27,855 nt of DNA, taken from CAINVV01 sp037129695 (lineage in GTDB: Bacteria; Bacteroidota; Bacteroidia; Bacteroidales; Prolixibacteraceae). This document shows, piece after piece, positions 1 through 8,217 of the stretch (the stretch's first letter is position 1; each line of letters opens with the position of its first letter). The notes under the pieces are model-generated. The model was given only the letters and a program-made list of their open reading frames with translations, did no database searches and was not told the DNA's origin. The DNA lies in contig JBAXUL010000048.1 in assembly GCA_037129695.1 (NCBI GenBank), positions 1 through 27,855 on the forward strand, given 5' to 3'. A program made the position numbers and the translations under genes.

Positions 1-15
1 GTTTTAAAAATATTT

Positions 16-594
16 ATGAAACGTCTTGGCACTTATTTGTTACAGGGAATATTGCTGATTGCACCATTGGCTGCAACCGTATATATTGTCTATTTCCTAT
101 TCCAGTTTACCGATGGTTTATTGAGTACTTATCTGGAGAAATATTTCGAATTGAAAGTTCCCGGATTGGGCATTCTTATTATTTTTTGCTTGCTGGTACT
201 GTTGGGAATCCTGGGTGAGACCATCTTCGCCAAACCTGTTAAGTTTTTGATAAAGAGGATTTTATTGAAAACCCCGATTCTTAGGTTGATTTACACTTCC
301 GTGAAAGACCTGTTTTCGGCTTTCGTGGGTAAGGAGAAGAAGTTTGACAAGCCGGTAATCGTCTTGGTGGATGTCAAAAATGATCTGTGGAGGATGGGAT
401 TTCTTACCAACGAAAAGATGGGTGAAATGGGTCTGGATGGTAAAGTTGCTGTCTATTTCCCCTTTTCGTACAACATTTCCGGTATCTTATACATTGTTCC
501 TGCCGACAGAATCAAACCTCTGAACATATCACCTGCAGAAGCCATGAAATTTATCATTTCGGGCGGGGTATCTGAAATGGATTTGTTACAGTAG
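16..594 (+). CDS. DUF502 family membrane protein
   Basis: This encodes a 192-residue integral membrane protein of the DUF502 family, whose biochemical role is not established. Two hydrophobic segments are visible, at about residues 8-30 and 48-68, the second rich in Leu and Ile. A basic stretch follows (KFLIKRILLKTPILR, about 75-89), then a soluble domain containing the family-like phrases PIVLVD and GFLTNEK. The length is typical of the family. The ATG at 16 follows an A-rich stretch and there is no clear Shine-Dalgarno site, as usual in Bacteroidota. The gene starts only 15 bases into the window, so its upstream region is not visible. The next gene begins 86 bases downstream on the same strand. 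The family call comes from the overall pattern; no function is inferred. Confidence 0.8.
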   Translation: MKRLGTYLLQGILLIAPLAATVYIVYFLFQFTDGLLSTYLEKYFELKVPGLGILIIFCLLVLLGILGETIFAKPVKFLIKRILLKTPILRLIYTSVKDLFSAFVGKEKKFDKPVIVLVDVKNDLWRMGFLTNEKMGEMGLDGKVAVYFPFSYNISGILYIVPADRIKPLNISPAEAMKFIISGGVSEMDLLQ

Positions 595-680
595 AAATCT
601 GTCGCGAACTGACATTTTTACCTCTTATTTTTTGGTTTAATATTTGTACTGATACATATGTCAAATAAAAAAACAAAACT

Positions 681-1355
681 ATGATTTTCATTATTTTTAT
701 TGGATTTGCACTAGTCAGCTGGCTGATCAGTCATCAACTTAAAAGAAGATTTGAAGAGTATTCAAAGATACCTACAGCCAACGGATTGTCGGGCAAGGAG
801 GTCGTTGAAAAAATGCTGCGTGACCACCAGATTTATGGTGTTAGGATTGAAACGGTTGAAGGTCAGCTTACTGACCATTATAACCCTGCAGACAGAACAA
901 TTAATCTGAGTCAGGATGTATTTTACGGCACCAATGTAGCTGCTGCCGCAGTCGCTGCTCATGAAACCGGGCATGCCGTTCAGCATGCCAAAGCTTATGC
1001 CTGGCTGGGACTGCGTTCTTCACTTGTTCCGGCGGTCAGTTTCAGCTCGAGGTACCTGCAGTGGATTTTATTGGGAGGAATATTGCTGATCAATACTTTT
1101 CCGGCACTTCTGCTATTCGGTATATTCATGTTCGCAATGACCACCATCTTCAGTTTTATTACCTTACCTGTAGAAATCAATGCAAGTAACCGGGCGCTGG
1201 TCTGGCTGCAAACGAGCGGTATCACAACAACCCAATCCCATGGGAAAGCCGAAGATGCATTGAAATGGGCAGGATATACCTATGTAATTGCTGCCTTGGG
1301 TTCTTTGGCGACATTATTGTATTATGTCTCAATTTACATGGGCAGGAGAAATTAA
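681..1355 (+). CDS. YugP-like neutral zinc metallopeptidase (Zn_peptidase_2 family)
   Basis: A 224-residue membrane-bound zinc metallopeptidase of the YugP family, which Bacteroidota commonly carry; its substrates are unknown. The zinc motif HETGH is at residues 94-98, and the acidic residue in PVEINASN (about residue 165) is the likely third ligand. A hydrophobic N-terminal segment (residues 1-17) and later segments around 127-160 and 200-217 anchor the protein in the membrane. The phrase TINLSQDVFYG before the motif and SNRALVWL after it are typical of the family. The ATG at 681 is preceded by an A-rich stretch rather than a Shine-Dalgarno site. A strong hairpin terminator lies about 40 bases after the stop codon, so the gene ends a transcription unit, possibly shared with the DUF502 gene upstream. 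Confidence 0.88.
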   Translation: MIFIIFIGFALVSWLISHQLKRRFEEYSKIPTANGLSGKEVVEKMLRDHQIYGVRIETVEGQLTDHYNPADRTINLSQDVFYGTNVAAAAVAAHETGHAVQHAKAYAWLGLRSSLVPAVSFSSRYLQWILLGGILLINTFPALLLFGIFMFAMTTIFSFITLPVEINASNRALVWLQTSGITTTQSHGKAEDALKWAGYTYVIAALGSLATLLYYVSIYMGRRN

Positions 1356-1392
1356 TCTTACCTTATTAATTGATTGATCAGAAGTTGATCAT

Positions 1393-1439
1393 AAAAAGAG
1401 AGACTGCAGCAATTCTCATTGGATGCAGTCTCTCTTTTT
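1393..1439 (+). terminator. Intrinsic terminator after the metallopeptidase gene
   Basis: A perfect 16-bp inverted repeat has arms at 1393-1408 and 1424-1439, with a 15-base loop. The stem contains GAGAGACTGCA, and the descending arm ends in a run of five T. It lies 37 bases after the metallopeptidase stop codon. The flanking A and T runs could let it work in both directions, but no minus-strand gene ends nearby. Confidence 0.88.
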
Positions 1440-2235
1440 GTCAATTTGTCTATGCGTAATAGGGCAGGATGTCAAAAATATTGGAAATCTATTTTCTGGT
1501 AATATTTTTTTACCAGAAAATTTCACTATAATCAATTGGAAATGAAATAGTAAAGGTTCAATTTTGAATTATTCAACACGATGAGATTCGCTTTTTGTGC
1601 ATCATGGTGTATCACACAGCATTCAATCAGAATCTCGGCAACCTTTTTGGCAATCAATTTTATACCACTATTAGAATAGTAAGTATCTCTCCTTGTGTAA
1701 TGAACACAAATGAATCCACAAAGTCGGAATTATCCTGATTCAAAAAATAGGTGAGAATGTTAGATTAATTTTCTTGATCTGACATACAAGGACCATTTGC
1801 CCTGACTTCCGCGCAGTAGGGTAGTTATCCTATTCTTTTATCAATAAATTTCCTACAACTACATCCGTTTTCGAGGATAGGCACCAATGCTTGAATTGGA
1901 AAGGAATTTAAATCAAATAGAACAAAGATATCTCCTGAAGTTTAATTTGAGATAATTATATTGCTCTGTATCAAGCACAAAGGACAATCAAAGTGACGCA
2001 TATTTATTAGTTTACATTTGTAACATTATCGAATACTTATGTAATAATTGGGGAAGCAATCGCTAATGTAAGCCTTAAGTGTCCTTAAAGAGTATCTTAA
2101 GAATATTTGAAAGATTCCTTGTTGGTAGTCGTTTGGCTAATGATTAGATAGACGAACCCGCAGAAACACGATGCATTCCGGGTTTATTTTCCATTGATGA
2201 AAGGTAAGAATGCCCGATTCAACATAAAAAGGCAT
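1440..2235. other. Gene-free stretch, possibly with decayed coding sequence
   Basis: About 800 AT-rich bases between the terminator and the end of the response regulator gene carry no open frame longer than about 50 codons. On the minus strand several short consecutive open segments read like protein but in shifting frames, for example about 1540-1700 (containing GIKLIAKKVAEILIE), 1671-1760 (LTYFLNQDNSDFVD) and 1763-1826 (LLRGSQGKWSLYV). This could be a frameshifted gene remnant or chance. A 12-bp inverted repeat lies at 1491-1521. A weak 6-bp hairpin (2155-2160 with 2179-2184) sits beyond the response regulator stop, but it lacks a T run on the minus strand and is not called a terminator. 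Confidence 0.5.
1491..1521. repeat. Short perfect inverted repeat in the intergenic region
   Basis: The two 12-bp arms, 1491-1502 and 1510-1521 (ATTTTCTGGTAA and its reverse complement), are perfect and separated by a 7-base T-rich loop. The stem is AT-rich apart from the CTGG core. It lies about 50 bases beyond the strong terminator at 1393-1439. There is no convincing T run right after either arm, so it could be a protein-binding palindrome, a weak terminator or a remnant. No function is assigned. Confidence 0.5.
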
Positions 2236-2874
2236 TTAAATTTTAACTATTTGATTTTTAATTGAATAAATAACCAATTCTGCCGTATTTTTACTATTTG
2301 TTTTCAGTAAAAGGTTGGCTCTGTGCTTCTCCACTGTTCTCTTGCTGATAAATAGTTTCTCCCCAATAACCTGATTGGAGTGTCCATGACATATCAGGAG
2401 CAGAATTTCTGACTCACGTTCGGAAAATTCGAAATCCTGCGCCTTCGATTCTTTCACCTGTTTCAAATTGCGGAGTAAATGCTGCATCAGTTCCTGAGAA
2501 TAATAGGTTCCACCCAGATGAACTAACTCGATGGCAGTTTTAACTTCCTGAAGATCTGAATTTTTAAGTAGAAAACCTTTTGCACCGGCCTGAACCATTT
2601 GATCAAAGTACTCTTCTTCGCTGTACATCGTTAATGCGATAATTTTCAAATCAGGATGTAGTTGAATTGCCTTACTTGCAGCTTCAATTCCGTTGAATTC
2701 AGGCATTTCTATATCCAGAAAAACGATGTCATATACCTCATTTTGAATTTTGTCCAGAAATTCCTTTCCATTGGCGGCCTCACCTGTGACCTGAAAGCCG
2801 GGAATCGTATCAATCAGCATCTTGAGTCCGTTTCTGAATAGGGTATGATCGTCGACCAAAAGGATTTTTATCAT
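2236..2874 (-). CDS. LuxR/NarL-type two-component response regulator
   Basis: A 212-residue response regulator. The receiver domain occupies about residues 1-120, with the acidic pair D8-D9 (LLVDDH), the probable phosphorylated Asp54 (FLDIEMPE), the switch Thr in IALTMYS (about 82) and the conserved Lys in GFLLKNS (about 105). The C-terminal LuxR-type helix-turn-helix covers about residues 145-205, with FSERESEILLLICHGHSN and the recognition helix region ISKRTVEKHRANLL. It lies 112 bases downstream of a HisKA_3-type histidine kinase on the same strand, the usual partner of NarL/FixJ-type regulators. The kinase should phosphorylate it in the cytoplasm and change transcription of unknown targets. 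The 112-base gap could hold a separate promoter, but I see no clear consensus there. Confidence 0.93.
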   Translation of the reverse strand: MIKILLVDDHTLFRNGLKMLIDTIPGFQVTGEAANGKEFLDKIQNEVYDIVFLDIEMPEFNGIEAASKAIQLHPDLKIIALTMYSEEEYFDQMVQAGAKGFLLKNSDLQEVKTAIELVHLGGTYYSQELMQHLLRNLKQVKESKAQDFEFSERESEILLLICHGHSNQVIGEKLFISKRTVEKHRANLLLKTNSKNTAELVIYSIKNQIVKI

Positions 2875-2986
2875 CGTGAAAAAGTATTATTCCAATTTTT
2901 TGGTGAAGATATTTTATTTTTAGTTAGCACTGAGAATACCATTGAGCTTTCGATTCACAGGAGCGTTTTGGCTGGACCAGGAGTAT

Positions 2987-3931
2987 TCAATTGAATGGAA
3001 TCGAAAAGGATGCAGCAATCCCTTTACCTACCTGGGAATTATGCTCAAAAGTGCCGTTCAATGAGGTAATCCTGCTGAAAATGTTGGTGATTCCAGTACC
3101 TGTTTGGTGAATTTTCGAGTGTTGAGTCTGGTTAAAACCTATCCCATTGTCATGATAGGTGCAATGCAAATATTTTCCTGCAGAGAACAGGGTTACTTCA
3201 GCATTTGAAGCTCTTGCATGTTTGATGGTATTGTGGATTAATTCGCAAATTACCCTGTAAATTACGACCTCCAGATCATTTTCAAATCGTTCTTCATTGA
3301 TGTTGGTAGTAAAATCAATTTGCATTTCAGCCGTCAGATTAATTTTATGGATGAAATTTCGTATGGCCTTGTTTAACCCAAAATTCTCGAGTATATGAGG
3401 GCTGAGATTGCTTGAAATTTCCCGTGTGCTTTTAATGGCCTCATCTATTGCCGATTCAGTATTACGAAGAATACTCCTGGAAGTCTCGTCATAGTCTCTT
3501 CGCCCAATTGTTGACAATGACATTTTAACAGATGATAAGATAGGGCCTAATCCATCGTGCAAATCTTTGGCAAACCGCTTTCTTTCCCTTTCCTCTGCCT
3601 GAATAATCGCATGCAGCAATTCTTTTTCCAATTCTGTTTTTTCTTGCTCCATTCTTTTCATGTAACGAAAGATCTTTTGTATTAAAAACAGACCAACGGC
3701 AAAAAAGACAGAGGCAATTACGCCCAACCAATTAAAAACCTGCCGGTTGGTGGAGGCATCTGAGACAAAAGGAATAAATTCAATGAATCTTCGAATGGCC
3801 AGCAGGATAAATCCTGTACTAATGAGCACCCACGACACATTGTATTTCGTTACCGTTACAAGTTTGATGGATAGGAGGGCAGCAAATAACTGCAAAATGA
3901 TCGCAAGAATAAGAGCAACTTGTAGAAGCAT
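2987..3931 (-). CDS. Membrane sensor histidine kinase, HisKA_3/NarX-like class
   Basis: A 314-residue kinase. The N-terminus has three hydrophobic segments (about residues 3-24, 33-50 and 67-88) and no recognisable extracellular sensor domain, so sensing may occur in the membrane. A short charged coiled coil (about 91-117) leads into the HisKA_3 box RKRFAKDLHDGLGPI with the phospho-accepting His125. The ATPase domain follows, with the N box (ICELIHNTIKHA), the G1 box (DNGIGF) and the G2 box (GTGITNI). The gene starts 10 bases after the stop of the upstream acetyltransferase-fold gene, and the response regulator gene follows 112 bases later. The three are therefore probably cotranscribed. The signal is unknown. 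Confidence 0.92.
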   Translation of the reverse strand: MLLQVALILAIILQLFAALLSIKLVTVTKYNVSWVLISTGFILLAIRRFIEFIPFVSDASTNRQVFNWLGVIASVFFAVGLFLIQKIFRYMKRMEQEKTELEKELLHAIIQAEERERKRFAKDLHDGLGPILSSVKMSLSTIGRRDYDETSRSILRNTESAIDEAIKSTREISSNLSPHILENFGLNKAIRNFIHKINLTAEMQIDFTTNINEERFENDLEVVIYRVICELIHNTIKHARASNAEVTLFSAGKYLHCTYHDNGIGFNQTQHSKIHQTGTGITNIFSRITSLNGTFEHNSQVGKGIAASFSIPFN

Positions 3932-3941
3932 TTGATGTAGT

Positions 3942-5156
3942 TCAGGGTTTTGAAACTGTTTTTTCAGAGGTATTCACAAGTGGTGCGCGCTTAAATTCTA
4001 CATTTCTATCGAAAAAATATCGGTAGGTCACATGGGTCTTGTAAACGGATCCTCCAATAAATTCGGCTACTTTCATCATTACCGGATTAAAATCACCAAT
4101 CCAGTTAAGTTCAAAAGTTTTGTATTTGAAGGAGGGTTTGAGAACCTGCTCCTGAAAAAACAAAACCAGGGCACCCTCCACTCCCTTATTTTGAAAATCG
4201 GGTATGACACCGAAAATCCTGCCAATAACCCTGTCGGCACGATGCATAATTTTTAATTCCAGAAAAAAACGTAATTTATTGAACCAGTTTAAATTACCAT
4301 TGAATTTTTTGGTAATCTGTCCAATATCAGGCATCATGATAAAAAATCCAATCGGTTCTCCCTTATAATAACCGTAAATGATCAATCTCTCGTCCATCAC
4401 CGGCTCCAGGGTTTTAAGTAAAGCCAAAGCTTCCTCCGAACTAATGTTGTTTGTTCCAGCAAAAGTACTCCAGGCCTTGTTGTAGATCACCTGAAAATCA
4501 AGCGCAAATTGTTTATTTCCCTTCTCAATCATTTTAAACTCATAATCAGGGTTGGATAAAACCCTGCTGGCTGTTCTGAGAAGGACGGGATGAAGATTGG
4601 TCGGATCATCAAAAGAACGCTGGTAGGTATATTGGTTGAAATAGTTCTTGAAACCATATTCCTCAAAGAGATTTTGATAATACGGATAGTTATAAGGCAT
4701 ATGAAAAACCGGTTCATGAAAACCATCCACCAGGCATCCCCAGAACGCATCTCTCATTCCGGGATTGATTGGACCATCCATGGCTTCTATCCGGTTCAAA
4801 TGCAGCCACTTTTTGGCTTGTTCAAACAACATAAATGCAACATCGGGATTGTCAATGCAATCAAAGAAACCAATGCCGCCTGTTGGCTTATCATAGAGTT
4901 TAAATGAATCAGCTGTGTAAAAAGCCGCAATCCTGCCAAGGCATTGGCCTTTGGCATCCCTGATCATCCATCTGGTGATATCTCCTTTTCTCAAATGCTT
5001 ATTTGACTTTCGGTCAAAAATCTCCTCTATACTGTCATCGAGTGGCCTGCACCAATGGGGATCATCCTTGTACAGTTTTGCAGGGAATTCTTTAAATTCC
5101 TTGATTTGAGCGACATCAGTAACCTCAGTTATTTTATATTGTGAAGATGATTTCAT
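3942..5156 (-). CDS. Acetyltransferase-fold (GNAT-like) protein, Bacteroidota-type
   Basis: A protein of about 404 residues, resembling conserved Bacteroidota proteins annotated as GNAT family or hypothetical. The N-terminal part contains the family-like phrases EFPAKLYKDDPHWCRPL and GRIAAFY. The middle part has GGIGFFDCIDNPDVAF and a region rich in aromatic residues (YNYPYYQNLFEEYGF). The C-terminal part contains GVIPDFQNKGVEGALV, which resembles the acetyl-CoA pyrophosphate-binding turn of GNAT enzymes, then FELNWIGDFNP. No transmembrane segment is evident. The substrate is unknown. Translation could start at the GTG at 5165 or the ATG at 5156; I prefer the ATG because a candidate promoter at 5180-5210 would leave almost no leader for the GTG. 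The gene leads an apparent operon with the kinase and regulator. Confidence 0.72.
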   Translation of the reverse strand: MKSSSQYKITEVTDVAQIKEFKEFPAKLYKDDPHWCRPLDDSIEEIFDRKSNKHLRKGDITRWMIRDAKGQCLGRIAAFYTADSFKLYDKPTGGIGFFDCIDNPDVAFMLFEQAKKWLHLNRIEAMDGPINPGMRDAFWGCLVDGFHEPVFHMPYNYPYYQNLFEEYGFKNYFNQYTYQRSFDDPTNLHPVLLRTASRVLSNPDYEFKMIEKGNKQFALDFQVIYNKAWSTFAGTNNISSEEALALLKTLEPVMDERLIIYGYYKGEPIGFFIMMPDIGQITKKFNGNLNWFNKLRFFLELKIMHRADRVIGRIFGVIPDFQNKGVEGALVLFFQEQVLKPSFKYKTFELNWIGDFNPVMMKVAEFIGGSVYKTHVTYRYFFDRNVEFKRAPLVNTSEKTVSKP

Positions 5157-5179
5157 ATGATTCACGTGCGATAAAGTGC

Positions 5180-5210
5180 CAAAAGTAAAAAATCTACCTT
5201 GTTAATGAAA
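5180..5210 (-). promoter_or_regulatory. Candidate Bacteroidetes-type promoter for the minus-strand operon
   Basis: Read on the minus strand, a perfect TAnnTTTG -7 element (TACTTTTG, 5187-5180) is preceded at 19 nt by TTTC (5210-5207), one mismatch from the TTTG -33 element. It would start transcription near 5173, giving a leader of about 17 nt to the ATG at 5156. This is a motif reading only; isolated TAnnTTTG matches are expected by chance in AT-rich DNA. Confidence 0.4.
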
Positions 5211-5409
5211 TTGATCTAATTTTCAAATTTCCATAGTTATGATTATTTGATCCGAATTTTAGGCTTAATGATCTTTTATTGCTTCCGGTGTTAAAAATCA
5301 ATTCATTAACATTAGATATCTTGATTTTCATGATACTCAAAAGTAGCTTTTAATTTTACGTAAGATTCAATAGAATCAATTTAAATCAAATTAGTAACGG
5401 ATAGGCTGA

Positions 5410-5495
5410 ACATGGTCCAAGCCCACAAAAGGCGATATAAATGCATCCCTTATTTTCAAATTTACTATTTGATATTCAATAAATTATCAAGTATA
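5410..5495 (+). repeat. Dispersed copy of the 101-bp leader repeat
   Basis: Aligned without gaps to the repeat unit upstream of the giant gene (reverse complement of about 27785-27700), this stretch matches at roughly 61 of 86 bases by hand count. The first 30 bases (CATGG.CCAA.CCCACAAAA then GGCGAT.TAAAT) and the distal block (TATTCAATAA) are best conserved. It lies about 190-270 bases upstream of the serine hydrolase gene, in the same orientation relative to that gene as the other copies have to theirs. The mini reading frame starting with ATG/GTG in the other units is lost here: an in-frame TGA precedes the conserved TGG codon. Its role is unknown. Confidence 0.65.
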
Positions 5496-5578
5496 TTTTT
5501 CTGTGACATTGACGCAATCGCATAAGTCTTTACTTTATGCTTTATTTTATCTTTCATGGCTATTCCGTCTGGTAAAAA

Positions 5579-5610
5579 ATTGCGATTCTCTATTTTTTAA
5601 AGTAATTTTG
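5579..5610 (+). promoter_or_regulatory. Candidate promoter of the serine hydrolase gene
   Basis: A perfect TAnnTTTG match (TAATTTTG, 5603-5610) follows ATTG (5579-5582), one mismatch from TTTG, at a spacing of 20 nt. The predicted transcription start near 5617 would leave a leader of about 65 nt before the ATG at 5682. The call rests on motif and spacing alone. Confidence 0.42.
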
Positions 5611-5681
5611 AGTGAACAGATCGGATTGATCTGAAAAATATCTTTGCAAGAAAATTAACTCAATCAAGAAATTGAAATTGC

Positions 5682-7079
5682 ATGAACCAGCTTAATCAAT
5701 CAAAATCAAATGGCTTTCGAATGAAAAGGAAAACATGGATTCCTCTGTTGATTGTTCTGGTCATTCTGGTTATTGGTACTTCCCAATATCCCAAGTTGTA
5801 TATTGCCACCGGCTATGGCGCCAAATGCATGGCTTCCGGAATATTTGTTGCCGGCAGGGATCCGGATATCATCAAAGCCAATGATCTTGAATACTCGGTG
5901 GTAAAATTCACCACCAGCAAGGTTAATTATGATGAAAAGAGCGTGACAACTACGCTGTTTGGCCTGGCCAGCCAAAAGGCAATTTACAGGGAAGGTTTTG
6001 GATGTTTCCTCGTGGACGAATCCTATATCCCTGAATCATTGCCTGTCCGTTCGCCGGTTAAAACATCCGGTGAACTTTCCTGGAAAAAGTCATGGCCGGA
6101 AGGAGATGCTTCCAGTGATACCATCTTCCCCGAAATTAATTCAACGTTGCTCCGCTATGCGGTAGACGCGGCATTTGATGAAACAGGCCTCAAAGTCAAG
6201 AGAACGGCAGCAGTTGTAGTGATTTACAAAGGGAAGCTTGTCGCCGAAAAATACTGGAAGAATCAGGCCATCACCCCTGAGACTAAGCTATGGGGCTGGT
6301 CGATGGACAAAAGCATCGTGAATGCCATGGTCGGAGTCCTTGTGAAACAGGGAAAATTGTCGGTGAATGCAACCGCGCCGGTGGAAGAGTGGCTGAATGA
6401 CAGAAGAAGGAACATAACCTTGAATGATCTCATGCACATGAGCAGCGGTTTAAAATGGGATGAGAATTATGGAGATGTTTCGGATGCCACCAACATGCTT
6501 TACCGAGAAAGAAACTGTTACAAGAGTGCAATCAGCGTCCCGTTTGAAAAGAAACCGAACACAGAGTGGAAATATTCATCCGGTACGTCCAATATCCTTT
6601 CCGGTATTGTGAGAAAGACCATCAACAATGACAATCTTTATTTCGAATTTCCATACACGGAGATATTCAGAAAAATAGGAATGAACAGTATGGTTCTTGA
6701 GGCAGATGCCAGCGGACATTTTGTTGGATCCTCCTATGGTTACGCGACAGCCAGGGATTGGGCGAAATTTGGCCAGCTTTATCTTCAGGATGGAGTTTGG
6801 AAGGGGGATTCTATCCTTCCCAAAGGTTGGGTAAACTATTCCAAAACACCTGCAGATGCCGCGAAGGGCAAATATGGGGCGCAGTTTTGGCTCAATCGCT
6901 CAAGGGAATTGCCTGATATTCCGGAAGATATGTTTTCTTGTAATGGTCACCGCGGTCAACGGATTGCCATATTTCCATCCAATCAGATGGTGGTGGTAAG
7001 GTTGGGATTTGCAGAAGACCATTTTAACTTTAATCAGTTTTACGACGATATTCTAAGGGCAATACCCATGGCCAAATAG
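5682..7079 (+). CDS. Serine hydrolase of the beta-lactamase/penicillin-binding fold
   Basis: A 465-residue protein of the class C beta-lactamase-like serine hydrolase family. An N-terminal hydrophobic segment (about residues 18-33) should anchor or export it. The active-site signature SxxK is S207-M-D-K210, the second motif is Y298-S-S, and the KTG-like box is represented by H423-R-G425 (NGHRGQRIAIFPS), a common variant in this family. Secondary phrases MHMSSGLKWDENYG and YATARDWAKFGQLYLQDG are typical. Such proteins act on esters or peptides in the periplasm; the substrate cannot be read from sequence, and true antibiotic hydrolysis is not implied. Translation may instead start at the ATG at 5721, giving a standard signal sequence beginning MKRKTW. 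The agmatine deiminase gene follows 67 bases later with no visible terminator. Confidence 0.88.
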   Translation: MNQLNQSKSNGFRMKRKTWIPLLIVLVILVIGTSQYPKLYIATGYGAKCMASGIFVAGRDPDIIKANDLEYSVVKFTTSKVNYDEKSVTTTLFGLASQKAIYREGFGCFLVDESYIPESLPVRSPVKTSGELSWKKSWPEGDASSDTIFPEINSTLLRYAVDAAFDETGLKVKRTAAVVVIYKGKLVAEKYWKNQAITPETKLWGWSMDKSIVNAMVGVLVKQGKLSVNATAPVEEWLNDRRRNITLNDLMHMSSGLKWDENYGDVSDATNMLYRERNCYKSAISVPFEKKPNTEWKYSSGTSNILSGIVRKTINNDNLYFEFPYTEIFRKIGMNSMVLEADASGHFVGSSYGYATARDWAKFGQLYLQDGVWKGDSILPKGWVNYSKTPADAAKGKYGAQFWLNRSRELPDIPEDMFSCNGHRGQRIAIFPSNQMVVVRLGFAEDHFNFNQFYDDILRAIPMAK

Positions 7080-7146
7080 TAAATTCAACACGAGTTCCAG
7101 GAATAAGAATCATCACTTGCCTAATTTTATGTTAATTTTGTTCGCT

Positions 7147-8181
7147 ATGGTATCTCAAAGATCAAAATATTTACCTCCGGAATGGTATCCGCAAAGTGGT
7201 GTCATGCTGACCTGGCCTCACAGAAACAGTGACTGGGTTGATCTTCTTGACGAGGTGGAAGGTTGTTTTATCTTAATTGCCAATGAGATACTGAAAAATG
7301 AAAAATTATTGGTGGTTTGCGCAGATCCTGCCTCCGTTGCCATGAAACTGGAGGGTTCATTCACTGAGAATTTAATATTGGTTCAAATGGATTCCAATGA
7401 CACCTGGGCGAGGGATCATGGTCCAATTTCGATGTTGGTGGATGGGAAACCGGTATTGCTTGATTTTCAATTCAACGGCTGGGGATTGAAATTTCCCGCC
7501 TGTCTGGATAACCAGTTAACTTCCCGATTATTTCAGTCAAATCTCTTTCAGAAGGAAGCCGGATATGAAAATTTACTCGACTTCGTCCTTGAAGGTGGCA
7601 GTATAGAAACGGATGGAATGGGCACATTGCTAACAACAGAGGAATGCCTGCTATCGGTGAACAGAAATCAGAAAAAATCGAAAAATGAAATCGAATCTTA
7701 TCTGATTTATGCATTTGGTATTCAGCGAATTCTGTGGCTTTCTTCCGGATATTTGGCCGGTGATGATACTGATAGCCATGTTGACACACTGGCTCGTTTT
7801 TGCGATGAGAATACGATCGCTTATGTGACATGCGATGACCCTTCGGATGAACATTTCGATCAGTTAAAGCAAATGGAGGAGGAGATTAAATCATTCCGCA
7901 GAATGGATGATACTCCTTATCAATTGGTTAAACTTCCTATGGCAGATTATGCGGAGGATGAACTTGGAGTCAGACTACCTGCTACTTATGCCAATTTCTT
8001 GATTATCAACGAAAAAGTATTGGTTCCATTTTATCAGACTTCCAAAGATGAAATGGTGATAAAAATATTGCAGCCAATATTTCCCGGCAGGGAAGTAGTT
8101 GGGATAGATTGTTCAACCTTAATCAGGCAACATGGTTCACTGCATTGTGTTACCATGCAATTTCCTGTTGGCATATTATGA
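7147..8181 (+). CDS. aguA: Agmatine deiminase
   Basis: This hydrolyses agmatine to N-carbamoylputrescine and ammonia, the first step of the agmatine route to putrescine, in the cytoplasm. The 344-residue protein belongs to the guanidino-modifying (peptidylarginine deiminase-like) fold. Visible active-site features are DTWARDHGP (residues 85-93), EGGSIETDG (149-157), HVDTLARF (211-218) and the catalytic Cys334 in GSLHCVTMQ. I chose the ATG at 7147 because the family begins close to the PPEWYPQSG phrase; earlier starts at 7117 (TTG) or 7129 would add an unusual hydrophobic leader. The element TAATTTTG at 7133-7140 resembles a -7 box but lacks a partner at the right distance. The next enzyme of the pathway follows 36 bases later. 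Confidence 0.92.
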   Translation: MVSQRSKYLPPEWYPQSGVMLTWPHRNSDWVDLLDEVEGCFILIANEILKNEKLLVVCADPASVAMKLEGSFTENLILVQMDSNDTWARDHGPISMLVDGKPVLLDFQFNGWGLKFPACLDNQLTSRLFQSNLFQKEAGYENLLDFVLEGGSIETDGMGTLLTTEECLLSVNRNQKKSKNEIESYLIYAFGIQRILWLSSGYLAGDDTDSHVDTLARFCDENTIAYVTCDDPSDEHFDQLKQMEEEIKSFRRMDDTPYQLVKLPMADYAEDELGVRLPATYANFLIINEKVLVPFYQTSKDEMVIKILQPIFPGREVVGIDCSTLIRQHGSLHCVTMQFPVGIL

Positions 8182-8217
8182 TATTGATTGATAATACATT
8201 ACAATAGTTCAACCGCG

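Larger units (their letters stand above)
5166..5681. other. Divergent intergenic region with repeat copy and promoters
   Basis: This 516-base stretch separates the minus-strand operon from the plus-strand serine hydrolase gene and contains no credible gene. It holds the candidate minus promoter (5180-5210), an 86-base relative of the repeat found before the giant gene (5410-5495) and a candidate plus-strand promoter (5579-5610). A short frame of about 38 codons starts at the ATG at 5411 inside the repeat copy, but it uses a frame different from the mini-frames of the other copies and is not called a gene. Confidence 0.6.

Noticed and set aside
595..680. Possible promoter before the metallopeptidase gene (TTTG at 631-634 with TACATATG)
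   Set aside because: Spacing is 18 nt and the -7 element has a mismatch; it is too weak to annotate.
1560..1610. TCGCTTTTTGTG resembling the repeat core TCGCCTTTTGTG
   Set aside because: The neighbouring anchors of the 101-bp unit are absent or wrongly spaced, so the match is probably chance.
2200..2260. Weak similarity of ATAAAAAGGCATTTAAAT and ACTATTTGAT to the dispersed repeat at 5410-5495
   Set aside because: The alignment needs gaps and overlaps the coding 3' end of the response regulator gene; it cannot be distinguished from chance in AT-rich DNA.
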